In this document: positions 1 to 9,854 of the stretch, one piece after another
Layout of the letters: every line of letters starts with the position of its first letter
How positions within the stretch are numbered: position 1 is the stretch's first letter
Source: Dipteris shenzhenensis
Taxonomy: Eukaryota; Polypodiophyta; Polypodiopsida; Gleicheniales
NCBI GenBank assembly: GCA_047967505.1
Contig: CM106538.1
Length of the DNA: 64,000 bases
Direction: 5' to 3' (one strand)
Made by a program: the position numbers and the translations under genes
Notes under the pieces: generated by a model
The model's database searches: none
What the model was told of the DNA's origin: nothing
Seen by the model: the letters and a program-made list of their open reading frames with translations, nothing else

Positions 1-414
1 ATCATTAACATACTGATCTTTCATCACATCTAACACATTGTTGTAAGCAATGCTCACTGCTGAAACACTGGGTTTCTTGGAGACTGCTTCAGGCTGTGGT
101 TTCCTGGAAAGTGCATCAGCCACGACATTTTTGTTACCCGGCACATGTACAATTTGAAAATGAAACATTGAGAGGAAGTTAGCCCATCTCATGTGCTTTT
201 CAGATAATTTTCTCTGCGTGAGAAAATATCTAAGTGATTGATGATCTGTCTGCACATAAAAATCAGCTCCAAGAAGGTAATGTTTCCATGTGGTCAAAGC
301 ATGTATCACTGCTAACATTTCCTTCTCATATATCTGCAAGTACAATTCAGCATCTTTGAGAACTCTACTCTCATATGCAACCACTCTGCCATCCTGCATC
401 AAAGTGCCTCCTAT
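1..414 (-). pseudogene. RNase H part of gypsy pol, out of frame after a deletion
   Basis: Reading the minus strand from 414 in another frame gives continuous RNase H and connection-domain sequence. It begins IGGTLMQDGRVVAYES, includes TDHQSL, and ends with the hallmark HVPGNKNVVADALSRK before the left edge. The preceding frame stops at 371. Gypsy RNase H normally starts with a TDAS-x-x-AIGG motif, and here the bases that would code for the Asp-containing part are missing. The copy has therefore lost both the frame and the first catalytic Asp of RNase H. Integrase would follow beyond the window. Confidence 0.85.
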
Positions 415-3400
415 GCTGTGTTACAGCAAAGGGTTTTGCAAGATCTGGCAAGATAATAACGGGTTCAGAACACAATTTTTGCTTCAGCTCTTCAAAAGCT
501 GCATTTTCCTTTGGTCCCCACCGAAACGGTACAGCTTTCTTTTGTAAAGCATGCAAGGGAGAAGCAATTTCTGCAAAGTACTTTATAAACCTCCGATAGT
601 ATGAACACAACCCAAGAAAGCTTCTGACTTCATGCAGATTTTTCAAAATTGGCCAACTCCTTATGGCCTCAACTTTTGCAGGATCCATCTTGACTCCATC
701 CTTTGACACTATATGACCGAGAAAATGAATCTCATGCATAAAGAATTCACTTTTCTTGGTGTTTATTAATAGCTTGTGTCTTTTCAACTCTTGAAACACA
801 ATAGTGAGGTGTTTCCTGTGCTCCTGCTCATTTTTAGAGAACACAATGATGTCATCAAAGAAAGTGCCCACAAACTTTCTGTGTGCTCTAAAAATTCTGT
901 CCATCATTCTATTGAAAGTGGCAGGTGCATTAGTCAAACCAAAAGGCATCACAAGGAACTCATATAAGCCAAATGAAGTGCGGAAGGCAGTCTTGTAGAC
1001 ATCTTCAGGCCGTATCCTTATCTGATGGTATCCACTTTTAAGGTCAATACGACTGAACATTGAAGAACCTTCCAACCGATCCAATATATCATCAATGCGT
1101 GGAATTGGAAAACGGTTCTTAATTGTGACTTTATTCAAAGCCCTATAATCAATACACATTCTCCAACTGCCATCCTTCTTTTGCACAAGCAACACAGGGG
1201 AACAGTAAGGAGAATTACTTGGCTGTATTAATTCCTTTTCCAAGAGTTCCTTCACTTGTGACATTATCTCTTCCTGTTGTGCCTTACTGACACGATAGGG
1301 AGGTATATTAGGCGGTGAGCTTCCTGGAATTATATCAATTTGATGATCCTCGGGCCTCTTGGGAGGTAATTCTTGAGGAAGTGCATCTGAGAAACAATCT
1401 TGAAAATCTGAAATAAAAGCAGCCCTTTCTCTATCTAAAGCAGAAAGAGTAGAGCCTTCTTGAAGTGGTTGGCTGTCCTCTTTGACAAAAATCAAGTACG
1501 CTGAAATATGACGCTTTATTACATTGGAAATACAAGAAGCTGAAACTATAGGGATGGACTCCCCTTTCAACTTTACATCAAGTACATGATTTTTGCCTCT
1601 ATGAGTTAAAGAAATCTTCTTGTTTCTCATCTGCACATCAGCCCCCACCCTGTACATCCAAGGCATCCCAAGCAAAGCATCACACTCTGGCAAAGGCATA
1701 ATGTAGAAGTCCTCTGCATCCTGATATCCCTGGATATGCATCCTCAACTTGCCAATGATAGGAGTGACAGGTGTGTTGAGTTCAGGGTTGGCCATATCAC
1801 ACATGTCGGATGGCCCCATTTCCTCAGGCTCGATGCCAAGCCTTCCTGCCATATCAGGAGTTATGAAATTTGCCTTTGCCCCAGAATCAAAGAAAAACAA
1901 ACAATTCTGATTTCTGATTTTTCCCCATGCTCTGCACATCTCAGTCTTTTTCATTTCCTCTTCATCATGTGCATGTGGCAAACTCCCAATCACATCTGGA
2001 AGAAGTCCTGCAGAAGGTTTAGGCTTTTTGCCCTTCCGATCAGCCTGTTTATCACCATTCTTATCATCATCTGACCTGTCTCTTTTCTTGAATGGGCAAT
2101 CATAAGAGCGGTGTCCCTCTTCTTTGCATATAAAACATTTGTTTTGCTCCATGAGTGACTTTTTCTCTTCATCAGATAACTTGGTACGGGGCTGTTTATT
2201 AGGCTGTCCACGCCTTTGACCAGCTTTGAATTGGGCTTTTCCTCCCTTTTGAAACGGTCGTTTGCCATAATTTTTATTTTCAGATTTGATGTCCTTATCC
2301 TGGTGTTTGGCAGCCCGTTTGTTGTCTTCTTTCTTGCTGTCCATAAAGCCCAAATTCTTCTCCTGCATCCATGCATATGCTGTCCTTGCATTCTCAATTA
2401 ATTGAGTCATAGAACCCACCTTGGTTTTGATGCAATAATCACGTAGCTCACTAGGCAATCCACAACAGTACCTCTCTATTTGCTCTTTCAAAGAAATATG
2501 CCTGTAAGAGCTCAATGGCAGCAAAACATCCCAAAACCTCTGGGTGTAATCATCAAGATTCTTGCAAAGTTTATATGACAAGTCATGCCAGTGTGAAAGT
2601 ACTTCAACTTCAAAAGTTGGAGTAAGCCAAGTAGAAGAGAACACTTGCTTAAATTCCAGCCAAGTAGCAGGTGCATCTCCATGAAGCATAAGGTTAGTGT
2701 ACCACTTAAGTGCATTGCCTTTCAAAAATGTGGCAACCTTCCTCATCTTGGATGCTTCTGTAAACAAACCCCCAAGAAATGCAGCATCAAACTGTTGAAG
2801 GAATGTGAGGGCTTTGTACCTGTCCTGTACTCCATTATATGTATCAAACTTGACATGAGAACCACCATCCTTAAATTCTTTATATACATTTGATATTGGC
2901 TGTCCCAAAGATGGCTGTATATTTGCAGCATTCCCTTCACTAGGGAGAGCCATGCTTGGCTGAACATTAGGCATGGGAGCATATGCTGTGGCTTGCATGC
3001 CTGGCTGCATTCCCACATTGTCATACATGGCTTGTTTTCTATGCCCAATTGGCGGTGAAATCAACATAGCATCAAAGATAGAATCTGTACCAAAATATTC
3101 AGGTTGCTGCCTCAAATATGGCTGAGGTGGTTGAGCCACATTTATGGACTGCACATTATTATTTTGAGGAGTAGAAATACCCAAACCAAGGCCTTGTGCT
3201 GGCTGCTCATACTGTTGCACTGGATGTACTTTTTGTACCTCTTTCTCAAGTGCTCTTTTGGGCGATTCCTCTCTCTTGGAAGTCACTTTCTGAGTCATTT
3301 TTGATGGTTGTCCCTCATGGGAAACTGATGCATGAGTGTGCGGTCCGCCATGAGAAGCTGATGCATGTGTGTACTCACTCTTTCCGTGCTTGTGCTTTCT

Positions 3401-3688
3401 TGATTTCTTCTTCTTCTTGGCATTTGTTTGCACAATCTGAGCCAAATTTTGAGTCAGCTGAGTCAAAGCAGTCACTGCACTTGCAAGCTGTGCATTCAAC
3501 ATAGTAGCATCATCTGACTCACTGCTAGAACTAGTATCACCGTTGAGCTCAGTTGTAGATTCATGTGTGGCCTGCTCAAAAGGCATTTGTTGTGCTTCCT
3601 GCAGCTGTACACTAGCTGGATCATTAAGGCTTTCCTGCCTTCTCCTTTGAGGAGTTGTGGAGCTCTCTTGCTCATGGGTACTCACCAT
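371..3688 (-). CDS. Gag-Pol polyprotein of the gypsy element (gag, zinc knuckle, protease, reverse transcriptase)
   Basis: An open frame of 1105 codons. Residues 1-260 are low-complexity and Lys/Ser/Gln-rich. Residues about 270-400 form a retrotransposon gag domain with the usual aromatic-rich core. A CCHC zinc knuckle, CFICKEEGHRSYDC, is at about residue 517 (near 2097-2140). The aspartic protease signature DSGA is at about residue 601 (near 1888). Reverse transcriptase covers about residues 780-960, with IDLKSGYHQIRI and the catalytic pair at 851-856. The pair sits in FFDD instead of the usual Y-x-DD; both Asp are kept. The frame ends abnormally at 371, 14 residues after AVT, because of a deletion at the start of RNase H. 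Start chosen as the first Met, about 100 bases after the primer-binding site. The product would make and copy the element's own RNA in virus-like particles. Confidence 0.93.
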   Translation of the reverse strand: MVSTHEQESSTTPQRRRQESLNDPASVQLQEAQQMPFEQATHESTTELNGDTSSSSESDDATMLNAQLASAVTALTQLTQNLAQIVQTNAKKKKKSRKHKHGKSEYTHASASHGGPHTHASVSHEGQPSKMTQKVTSKREESPKRALEKEVQKVHPVQQYEQPAQGLGLGISTPQNNNVQSINVAQPPQPYLRQQPEYFGTDSIFDAMLISPPIGHRKQAMYDNVGMQPGMQATAYAPMPNVQPSMALPSEGNAANIQPSLGQPISNVYKEFKDGGSHVKFDTYNGVQDRYKALTFLQQFDAAFLGGLFTEASKMRKVATFLKGNALKWYTNLMLHGDAPATWLEFKQVFSSTWLTPTFEVEVLSHWHDLSYKLCKNLDDYTQRFWDVLLPLSSYRHISLKEQIERYCCGLPSELRDYCIKTKVGSMTQLIENARTAYAWMQEKNLGFMDSKKEDNKRAAKHQDKDIKSENKNYGKRPFQKGGKAQFKAGQRRGQPNKQPRTKLSDEEKKSLMEQNKCFICKEEGHRSYDCPFKKRDRSDDDKNGDKQADRKGKKPKPSAGLLPDVIGSLPHAHDEEEMKKTEMCRAWGKIRNQNCLFFFDSGAKANFITPDMAGRLGIEPEEMGPSDMCDMANPELNTPVTPIIGKLRMHIQGYQDAEDFYIMPLPECDALLGMPWMYRVGADVQMRNKKISLTHRGKNHVLDVKLKGESIPIVSASCISNVIKRHISAYLIFVKEDSQPLQEGSTLSALDRERAAFISDFQDCFSDALPQELPPKRPEDHQIDIIPGSSPPNIPPYRVSKAQQEEIMSQVKELLEKELIQPSNSPYCSPVLLVQKKDGSWRMCIDYRALNKVTIKNRFPIPRIDDILDRLEGSSMFSRIDLKSGYHQIRIRPEDVYKTAFRTSFGLYEFLVMPFGLTNAPATFNRMMDRIFRAHRKFVGTFFDDIIVFSKNEQEHRKHLTIVFQELKRHKLLINTKKSEFFMHEIHFLGHIVSKDGVKMDPAKVEAIRSWPILKNLHEVRSFLGLCSYYRRFIKYFAEIASPLHALQKKAVPFRWGPKENAAFEELKQKLCSEPVIILPDLAKPFAVTQHRRHFDAGWQSGCI

Positions 3689-3783
3689 GTTTATGGTTGT
3701 AATATTCAGCTGTCAAAAAGTGCAGCAAAGATATCCTTCCACCAAACTACCGAGGCCCACCTCTTGAGAAAGAGTGTGTGGTA

Positions 3784-3800
3784 TCCCGGCAATGGAACCA
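3784..3800 (-). other. tRNA-Glu-type primer-binding site of the gypsy element
   Basis: Minus-strand TGGTTCCATTGCCGGGA starts one base after the LTR. It is complementary to the 3' end of plant tRNA-Glu(CUC) as I recall it, with one mismatch (A where a perfect match would have G). Its place between the LTR and gag fits priming of minus-strand DNA synthesis. The tRNA assignment is from memory. Confidence 0.7.
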
Positions 3801-3801
3801 A

Positions 3802-5402
3802 TGAAACCGGCCTCTAATCACTCAGAGGGCAGTGGAACTAAACCTTTAATCACTTCAGCACTTATTTACAGCTCACAAAGCATATATCACAACCATTAAC
3901 CATTGCATGATCAGCATTTGGCATTTACCCATTTGTTCACAAACAAAACCACTGAAAAAGGGATGGAGGCTAGAATGCCCCTGCTCAACAGACATGGACA
4001 AGTGCACCCGATTGGCCCCAAACACCGTGGCGCCCCTTTCGGTATTTCTTTATATTTCACAGTGAAATGATTACAAGTTGCATCTGGGAGACCTTCCCTG
4101 CAACTGAGCACGCAGCCCCAATTCACTAAGCCTTCGCAAGGCTTTCAAGCATATAACACCATCACATAAGTGCACTTAACCCGTAGGCTCAACCCAAAGG
4201 CATTCTCTTTTCCGAGTGCAATTCCATTGGCTGTCCAGATGCAATCACACTGCACCCCAGCTGCACTCTCCTTGAGTGGTTTCCAGATGGCATTCACAAA
4301 GCTTTTCAAAGCTCCGAAATAAAATCAGCAAAGTACCCAACGGAAGAATGACTCATGTAGCACTGCCTGGGCACCTGTGAGCCAAGAAAGAGGCGGCACA
4401 CGAGGCCAACCAATAGCTTATGACAAAAAGAAATTGCAGTAGCAAAATCACAACTCACCAAGCCCTGAAGACTCGAACCAAGTCCTCAATCGCCAAGAGG
4501 ACATAGTAGCCAATGCCCAATTGCATTCTCAGCCAAAGAGGAGTGCAAAGGCATGAAGAAAGAGCATTTACAAGAGCCGACCAGCAAGAATTCCACTGAA
4601 AAATGCGAAAAGAAACACTTCTGTCGCGAAGAAGTGGGAGTTCTTGGGCTCAAAAGAAGCGTGCTTCAGAGAGGAATGCATTGAGAAGGTTTTGGAGAAG
4701 TTTCATCGCCGGAAAGTCCTCCAAAACTGAGAAAAACCAGTCAACCAGCACGTCGGACCACTCGAAATTCAACAGAAAGCTGTAGCTTTGCAAGAGGAGA
4801 GGCCCAGGAGGCGGTAGAAGCAAAAAGGTCCAGAAAAAGCCACTTTTGCAAATTCGTCCAGCAAAAGAAGTGCTCAGCTCTGCCCGTTCTACCAAACGCA
4901 CGGAGGGAAAAGCATATCACTACGAAGGGGAGGCAGAGGGGAAGCCATCGGGCCAAACGGAAGTCGAGGAATCCAAACGGGTGAGGAGTTATGAAGAAAA
5001 ACGGAATTCAGCTGAAGGAGGCTGAAAAACCAGTCCAAAATCTCAACAAAGGGAGAAGATGAGAGAGAAAACCACACATGTGAAGTTTAGAAGGCCCAGG
5101 AAGGTCCAGGAATGGCAAAGGAGCATGTAGAAGGCACTAGAGCCACCTGGAACTCTAGGGGGGCCACTGAAGGTACATGGCCCTCTAGGGGGCCCATTAA
5201 AAATGCCACGTCATCATTTCCCAACAACCACTCTTTTAATTCCTTGGAATGCCTTTGGGCCTAGGGATTAATTACGCTTATGTGCTAGGCACCATGCCGC
5301 GTTTAATTACACATTATTAAGCCCACGCTTGGACTTTTAAAACCAAAGTTGTCACGGTCTTGTAGTACATTAAAGTACCTAGAATTTCACGCCCCCGTGA
5401 CA
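3802..5402 (-). repeat. 5' LTR of the gypsy element (1601 bp)
   Basis: On the minus strand the LTR starts TGTCACGGGGGCG (at 5402) and ends GGTTTCA (at 3802), giving standard TG...CA ends. It is bounded on one side by a single T and the primer-binding site, and on the other by the AGGGG target duplication within copia codons. A possible TATA box, AATATAAAG, reads on the minus strand at about 4049-4060, which would place transcription start in the last quarter of the LTR; this is a guess. Short ORFs in the LTR (for example 4603-5077) show no known domain. Confidence 0.85.
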
Positions 5403-7554
5403 AGGGGAGTATATGTCTCATGAATTTGAGACATTTTTGAAAGAAAAAGGCATCATGCATCAGCTTACAGTGAGGCTTACACCTCAACAGAATGGCAAAG
5501 ATGAGCGGAAGAATTGCACCGCCATAGAAATGGATAGATGCATGCTCACAAGTAAGAAGTTACCTCACAGGTTTTGGCTGGAAGGCCTCATGTGTGCCAA
5601 CTATATTTTAAATCGGGCTCCTATAAAGGCTTTGAAGACAATCACTCCCTATGAATCATGGCATGGGAGAAAGCCTTCCGTGGACCATTTCAGAGTTTTT
5701 GGTTGGGTTGCATATGCCCACGTGCCTGTGGAGTTCAGACACAAGTTGTCAGATAAGGCACTCAAATGCACTTTTGTGGAATATAGTTCACAAAGTAAAG
5801 GCTATCGTCTCTACAATCCTGCTACACGCAAGGTTTTTGTTAGTAGAGATGTTATATTCTTTGAAAATTCTGCACATACACATGCTGAATTTTAGATTCC
5901 AGCCTCTTCAGATGATGTGTTTGAGGGGATGCTTCCTATAGCATTTGGTTCCCCTGCTGAAACTCAGAATTTACAGCAACCTCCGCCAGATCCACATGTA
6001 CAGATCCAGCCCCCAGCTGAATTAGTATAACCTTAGGGTGTGGATGAAGTTGTCAGGCAAGAAATTCAAGAGATACACGCAGCCAAAACAGTCCCGCATT
6101 GGTTGCTTCAGACTCTCAGGGAGAGTAAGCTTGAGGTTCCATTGCCTGGCAAAACTCGTAGTGCAGTAAGGCACATGGGGGGGGCTCTTTCAGTTGAATC
6201 AGCTTATGCAGGTACTCTTCTTGATGAGGAGGATCCTGAGACATTTGAATAAGCAAAGGATAATGTGCATTGGATGAATGCCATGCACGATGAATTGTAG
6301 TCCATTTATAAAAATCAGACTTGGGATGTCGTGGATTTGCCACCAGGTGAGAATGCCATAGGTACACGTTGGGTTACACGTTGGGTTTTCAAAGTCAAAA
6401 GAAAGCCAGATGGGTCCATTGATCAGTACAAGGCAGGGCTGGTTGCAAAAGGATATGCTTAGAAAAAGGGCATAGATTATGAGGAGACTTTTGTTCCTAC
6501 ATCTAGAATGACCACCATCAGGTCAGTTATAGAAATGGTTGCAAATTTTGAATGGAATGTTCATCAGTTGGACATTAAAACAGCTTTCCTTAATGGAGAC
6601 TTGTTGGAAGAGGTTTATGTCAAACAACCTCCGGGCTTTGAAATTTCAGGAAATGCACATCAAGTATGCAAGTTGAATAAAGCTTTGTATGGGCTGAAAC
6701 AAGCCCCACGTGCATGGTATGCCAAAATTGATGCCTTTCTAACGAGCAAGGGGCTGCACAATAGTCCAACTAAGAGCACCCTCTACATGAAGAAGGATGG
6801 GGGGGATATTTTGGTCATCATTCTTTATGTAGATGACATGCTGCTTACCGGATTAAACGAGGAAGTAATTGCAGATTTCAAAGTCCAATTAAAAGCTACA
6901 TTTGATATGTCAGACTTGGGCTTGTTACATTTCTTTTTGGGGATCCAGTTTATTCAAGAGAAACGTGGCATTGTTATGTCTCAGTCCAAGTATGTTCAAA
7001 AGCTCTTGGACAGATTCAACATGCATGATTGCAAGCCTATGTCCACTCCCATGGAGCTGGGACTGAAGCTTACAATGCACGATGTGGGTGAATCAATTGA
7101 TGTCACACTCTATAGCTAGGCTATTGGATGCCTCATTTATCTCTGCAATACAAGACCTGATATTCAGTTTTCAGTTTCTCAGGTGAGCAGGTATATGCAC
7201 AGCCCAAAGATTATGCATTGGCAGGCTGTAAAATGCATCTTCCGTTACTTGCAAGGTACAAAATCTTTTGGTTTGATGTTTCCCAGGGGGGGTGACTTGC
7301 TGATGCATGCTTACAGTGACTCAGATTGGGCTGGAGACTATGATACTAGGCAGTCCATCAGTGGGAATTGTTTCTTTCTAGGACATGCTTGCATTTCTTG
7401 GCTGAGCAAGAAACAATCTACAGTGGCTACCTCCTCATGTGAAGCTGAGTACAGGGCAGCTTTCACAGCGACAGTTGAATGTGTTTGGCTGCGTCGTTTG
7501 TTTGCTGATCTTCATCTTTCATTGGAGGGTCCTTCTCCGATTCTCACTGGATAG
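5403..7554 (+). pseudogene. Ty1/copia pol remnant: integrase C-half, reverse transcriptase, RNase H
   Basis: One reading frame (that of the ATG at 5413) runs to 7554 without a frameshift. It is broken only by eight in-frame stops: TAG at 5893, 6034, 6298, 6460, 7117 and 7552, and TAA at 6028 and 6250. Integrase: GEY then TPQQNGKDERKN near 5480. Reverse transcriptase: VHQLDIKTAFLNGDLLEEVY (about 6560-6620) and YVDD at 6826-6837. RNase H: SDSDWAG near 7316 and the SCEAEYRA motif near 7440. A 12-bp tandem duplication at 6364-6387 doubles Thr-Arg-Trp-Val before RT. Gag, protease and the integrase start must lie left of the gypsy insertion, outside the window. Homology fades after about 7550, and no 3' LTR was recognised. 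Dead copy. Confidence 0.92.
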
Positions 7555-7639
7555 AAAATGTGGTCAACTTTTACATTGCCTTTGAATAGTATGAAGTTCT
7601 TCGTAAAGATTAGCTTCTCCTTCAGAACAAACGGTCTCC

Positions 7640-7681
7640 AGCCTTGATTCATTGGTAGATAGCCTTGATTCATTGGTAGAT
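7640..7681. repeat. 2 x 21-bp tandem repeat
   Basis: The 21-bp unit AGCCTTGATTCATTGGTAGA+T occurs twice in perfect tandem just after the copia RNase H remnant. It is a recent local duplication. Around it (7555-8090) I see no coding sequence and no LTR border. Confidence 0.9.
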
Positions 7682-8093
7682 GTCCTTCGTATCAAGCGTA
7701 ATCAGCAGCCCCGGTTTTATAAAATGACATTGGGATGGTGTCCAAAGGTAGATCTTCACATATGCTTTCTTACAAGACCCACATGAGTGTTTCCCATGTC
7801 TACTTAGACTAGATATTGAAAGGGCGTGCTAGAGAGCGCAATGCCCATCTAAGTATCTCTTGCAGTTGCAAACTACTATGGACGGGACTTTACCCTATAG
7901 TAATTGGCTGCAATCATATTATCGTTTGTTGAGCAGTAGTGCAACCCAACCTCATGACTCTTTTTTCTGCTCTTGGATTTAGTAGTATTGCACCTCGATT
8001 TGCTTTGCATGTGCATGAAAAAAAAGGTTTGAGATATTGCAATGCCTATGTGGACGAATAGTGGCTTGTGGATAATTGCACAAGTTATGGCTA

Positions 8094-8213
8094 CACACAC
8101 ACACACACACACACACACGCATTTTTTTTTCGTGAAACTATGAACATTATATTATGAAATAACCATTTTACAACAGGGCAGGGCTCTAGAAAAGAGCCAA
8201 ACCCTATCTACCT

Positions 8214-8245
<32 letters not shown>

Positions 8246-8269
8246 TAACACTTTTTTTCTTTTGGGGTG

Positions 8270-8309
<40 letters not shown>

Positions 8310-8825
8310 GGAGAGAGATGTGTGTGTGTGTGTGTGAGTGATACATATATGTGTATGTGTATATATATGTATATGTATGTTTGCATGTATGTGTTTCCGT
8401 GCGTGCGTGTATTTATCTTTGTCTCTATGTGTGTGCGCGCGAAGTTATGGCTACACACACACACACACACACACATGGAAAGAGAGGTGTGTGTGTGTGT
8501 GAGTGATACATATATGTGTATGTGTATATATATGTACATGTATGTATTTGCGTGCGTGCGTGTATTTATTTTTGTCTCTATGTGTGTGTGTGGTGTGTTT
8601 TTTCCCGAAAACCAATATATTTTGATTGTGTGTGTGGGTCTGTGTGTGTGTGCATGAAAGCACGCGCGTGTGTGTGACCCCAAAACCAACATGTTTGGAT
8701 TTGTGCTTGCATGTGCACATGTACTGGCATGTATGTGTGTGTGTGTGCTCCCCAAAACCAATATACTTTGGTTGTTTGCTTGCATGTGCACATGTACCCA
8801 CACTGTGTGCGCGTGTGCGTGTGCG

Positions 8826-8872
<47 letters not shown>
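8094..8872. repeat. Compound CA/TG/GA microsatellite with duplicated blocks
   Basis: (CA)n tracts at about 8094-8119, 8214-8241, 8272-8306 and 8453-8475. (TG)n tracts follow closely at about 8318-8337 and 8487-8502. A (GA)n tract is at 8834-8871. A block of about 125 bp (about 8310-8435) is repeated at about 8475-8597. A shorter block with the phrase CCCCAAAACCAA is present at about 8677-8735 and 8749-8800, with a third, more degraded copy near 8602. CA followed by TG makes the arms self-complementary. The Thr/His- and Cys/Val-rich ORFs here are microsatellite artefacts. Confidence 0.9.
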
Positions 8873-8873
<1 letters not shown>

Positions 8874-8902
8874 TCTTAGTTTGTTGTGTTTTTGTTTTGC
8901 AG

Positions 8903-9037
8903 TGTGAACTTGACATAATGTTTCACCTTGAAAAAGCACATTTCATGCTCGAAGAAATGGTTATGAATGGTTGTATTGTGGAGACCAATAAGGCAAACAT
9001 CTTGACACCTATTCAACTCATGGATAAAAGTTCTTAA
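8903..9037 (+). CDS. AP4S: AP-4 adaptor complex sigma subunit, terminal exon
   Basis: After a pyrimidine-rich acceptor (TTTGTTTTGCAG at 8891-8902) the frame reads [20 protein letters not shown] and continues through [13 protein letters not shown] to LMDKSS and a TAA stop at 9035-9037, 44 codons. This matches the C-terminus of plant AP-4 sigma far better than sigma 1, 2 or 3, which have NFHKAY, NFYKVY or NFDKVH in place of FHLEKAH. The exon starts at Cys, the same place where sigma-family genes commonly have an intron after Asn-Val. AP-4 sigma is the small chain of a trans-Golgi coat complex involved in sorting cargo, including vacuolar cargo. Earlier exons are not found to the left, so they are probably outside the window. 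A truncated or duplicated fragment is possible, but the intact acceptor, frame and stop argue for a real last exon. Confidence 0.82.
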   Translation, partial: CELDIMFHLEKAHFMLEEMVMNGCIVETNKANILTPIQLMDKSS

Positions 9038-9854
9038 AGGAAGATAAGTCTTCACCAGGAATTTGTTGTCAACAAAAGGTCCTTTGTAGTTTTGTTTGTA
9101 TAACTAAAAACGTGGCCTAAACGATTTAAAATCTTTATGACCCCTTCCAAGTGAAATTTGTGGACTGCGTCAGGGCTGCAGGCTCAATTGTGTTTACAGC
9201 ATTCATGTTTATCTGAGCCTTTAACAAATTGGAGACTCCTTTGGCCTGACCTTTATGTTGTTCCTGAGACATTGATGTCATTGGGTGCTGGTTACAAAAG
9301 ATGGTCTGTAGCTGCTTAGCATGGTGTAGTCCAACTGAATAGGTTGCTGGAAGATGTCAATGGGGCAATTAAATTGGAGGTTTGTCATATTTCTTCTCCT
9401 TATCGATCCTTAGTTCTTACAATGTGCCGTTGGTGCTTAATCTCAACAATCAATGACGTAGAATACCATTTGTACCACTGTCTTGTCATTTGAGCCAAAT
9501 AATCGGTTATATTTTTCCTATTGTTGTTTGTGCCAGTTATCATAATGCCACATGTTCCAATTATTCTTGTTATGCAATTGTGTATTTTTCCTGTAAGTGG
9601 TCACATGCACACAAGACTTTTGGCTTCTTGCGTGGATGCTGGTGAGTAGGCCACAGCATAACTCAAACTCAGTGCTTTTGAACCTGGAGTCCTTTTTTTT
9701 TCGGTGCATTAGGTTTCGTTCTCCTCCAGCCATTATTAATATTAATCGAAGTTGTCCTTAAGTAGAAATTATACAGACGAGACATGCTGTGACTGTGAAT
9801 AGAACAAGAGACAATGAAGATTGAAGGAATTTATTTCATTTTTTCAAGAAAAAA
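9038..9854. other. 3' flank of the AP-4 sigma exon, no feature recognised
   Basis: Probably 3' UTR followed by intergenic DNA. I see no domain-bearing ORF and no clear polyadenylation signal that I would place with confidence. Confidence 0.4.

Larger units (their letters stand above)
1..5402 (-). mobile_element. Ty3/gypsy LTR retrotransposon, 5' LTR to mid-pol (3' end outside window)
   Basis: An element read on the minus strand. Its 5' LTR lies at 3802-5402, a primer-binding site at 3784-3800, then gag-protease-reverse transcriptase, with RNase H running off the left edge. The order protease-RT-RNase H and the RT sequence are of Ty3/gypsy type. It is inserted in a Ty1/copia element: directly right of the LTR the sequence AGGGG (5403-5407) restores the copia integrase codons Gly-Gly-Glu-Tyr, so AGGGG is the likely target-site duplication. 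The second LTR and second duplication are outside the window. A nearly open 1105-codon gag-pol suggests a fairly young insertion, but a small deletion breaks RNase H near position 410. The lineage cannot be named because integrase and any chromodomain are not in view. Confidence 0.93.

Noticed and set aside
1736-3504. Plus-strand and alternate-frame ORFs across the gypsy region
   Set aside because: Shadows of the minus-strand gag-pol.
4603-5077. Overlapping ORFs on both strands
   Set aside because: They lie inside the gypsy LTR, overlap each other on opposite strands and have no known domain.
8204-9037. Several ORFs of 90-200 codons rich in Thr/His/Cys/Val/Ser
   Set aside because: They are translations of CA, TG and GA microsatellites. 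Only the 44 codons after the 8902 splice acceptor are real coding sequence.
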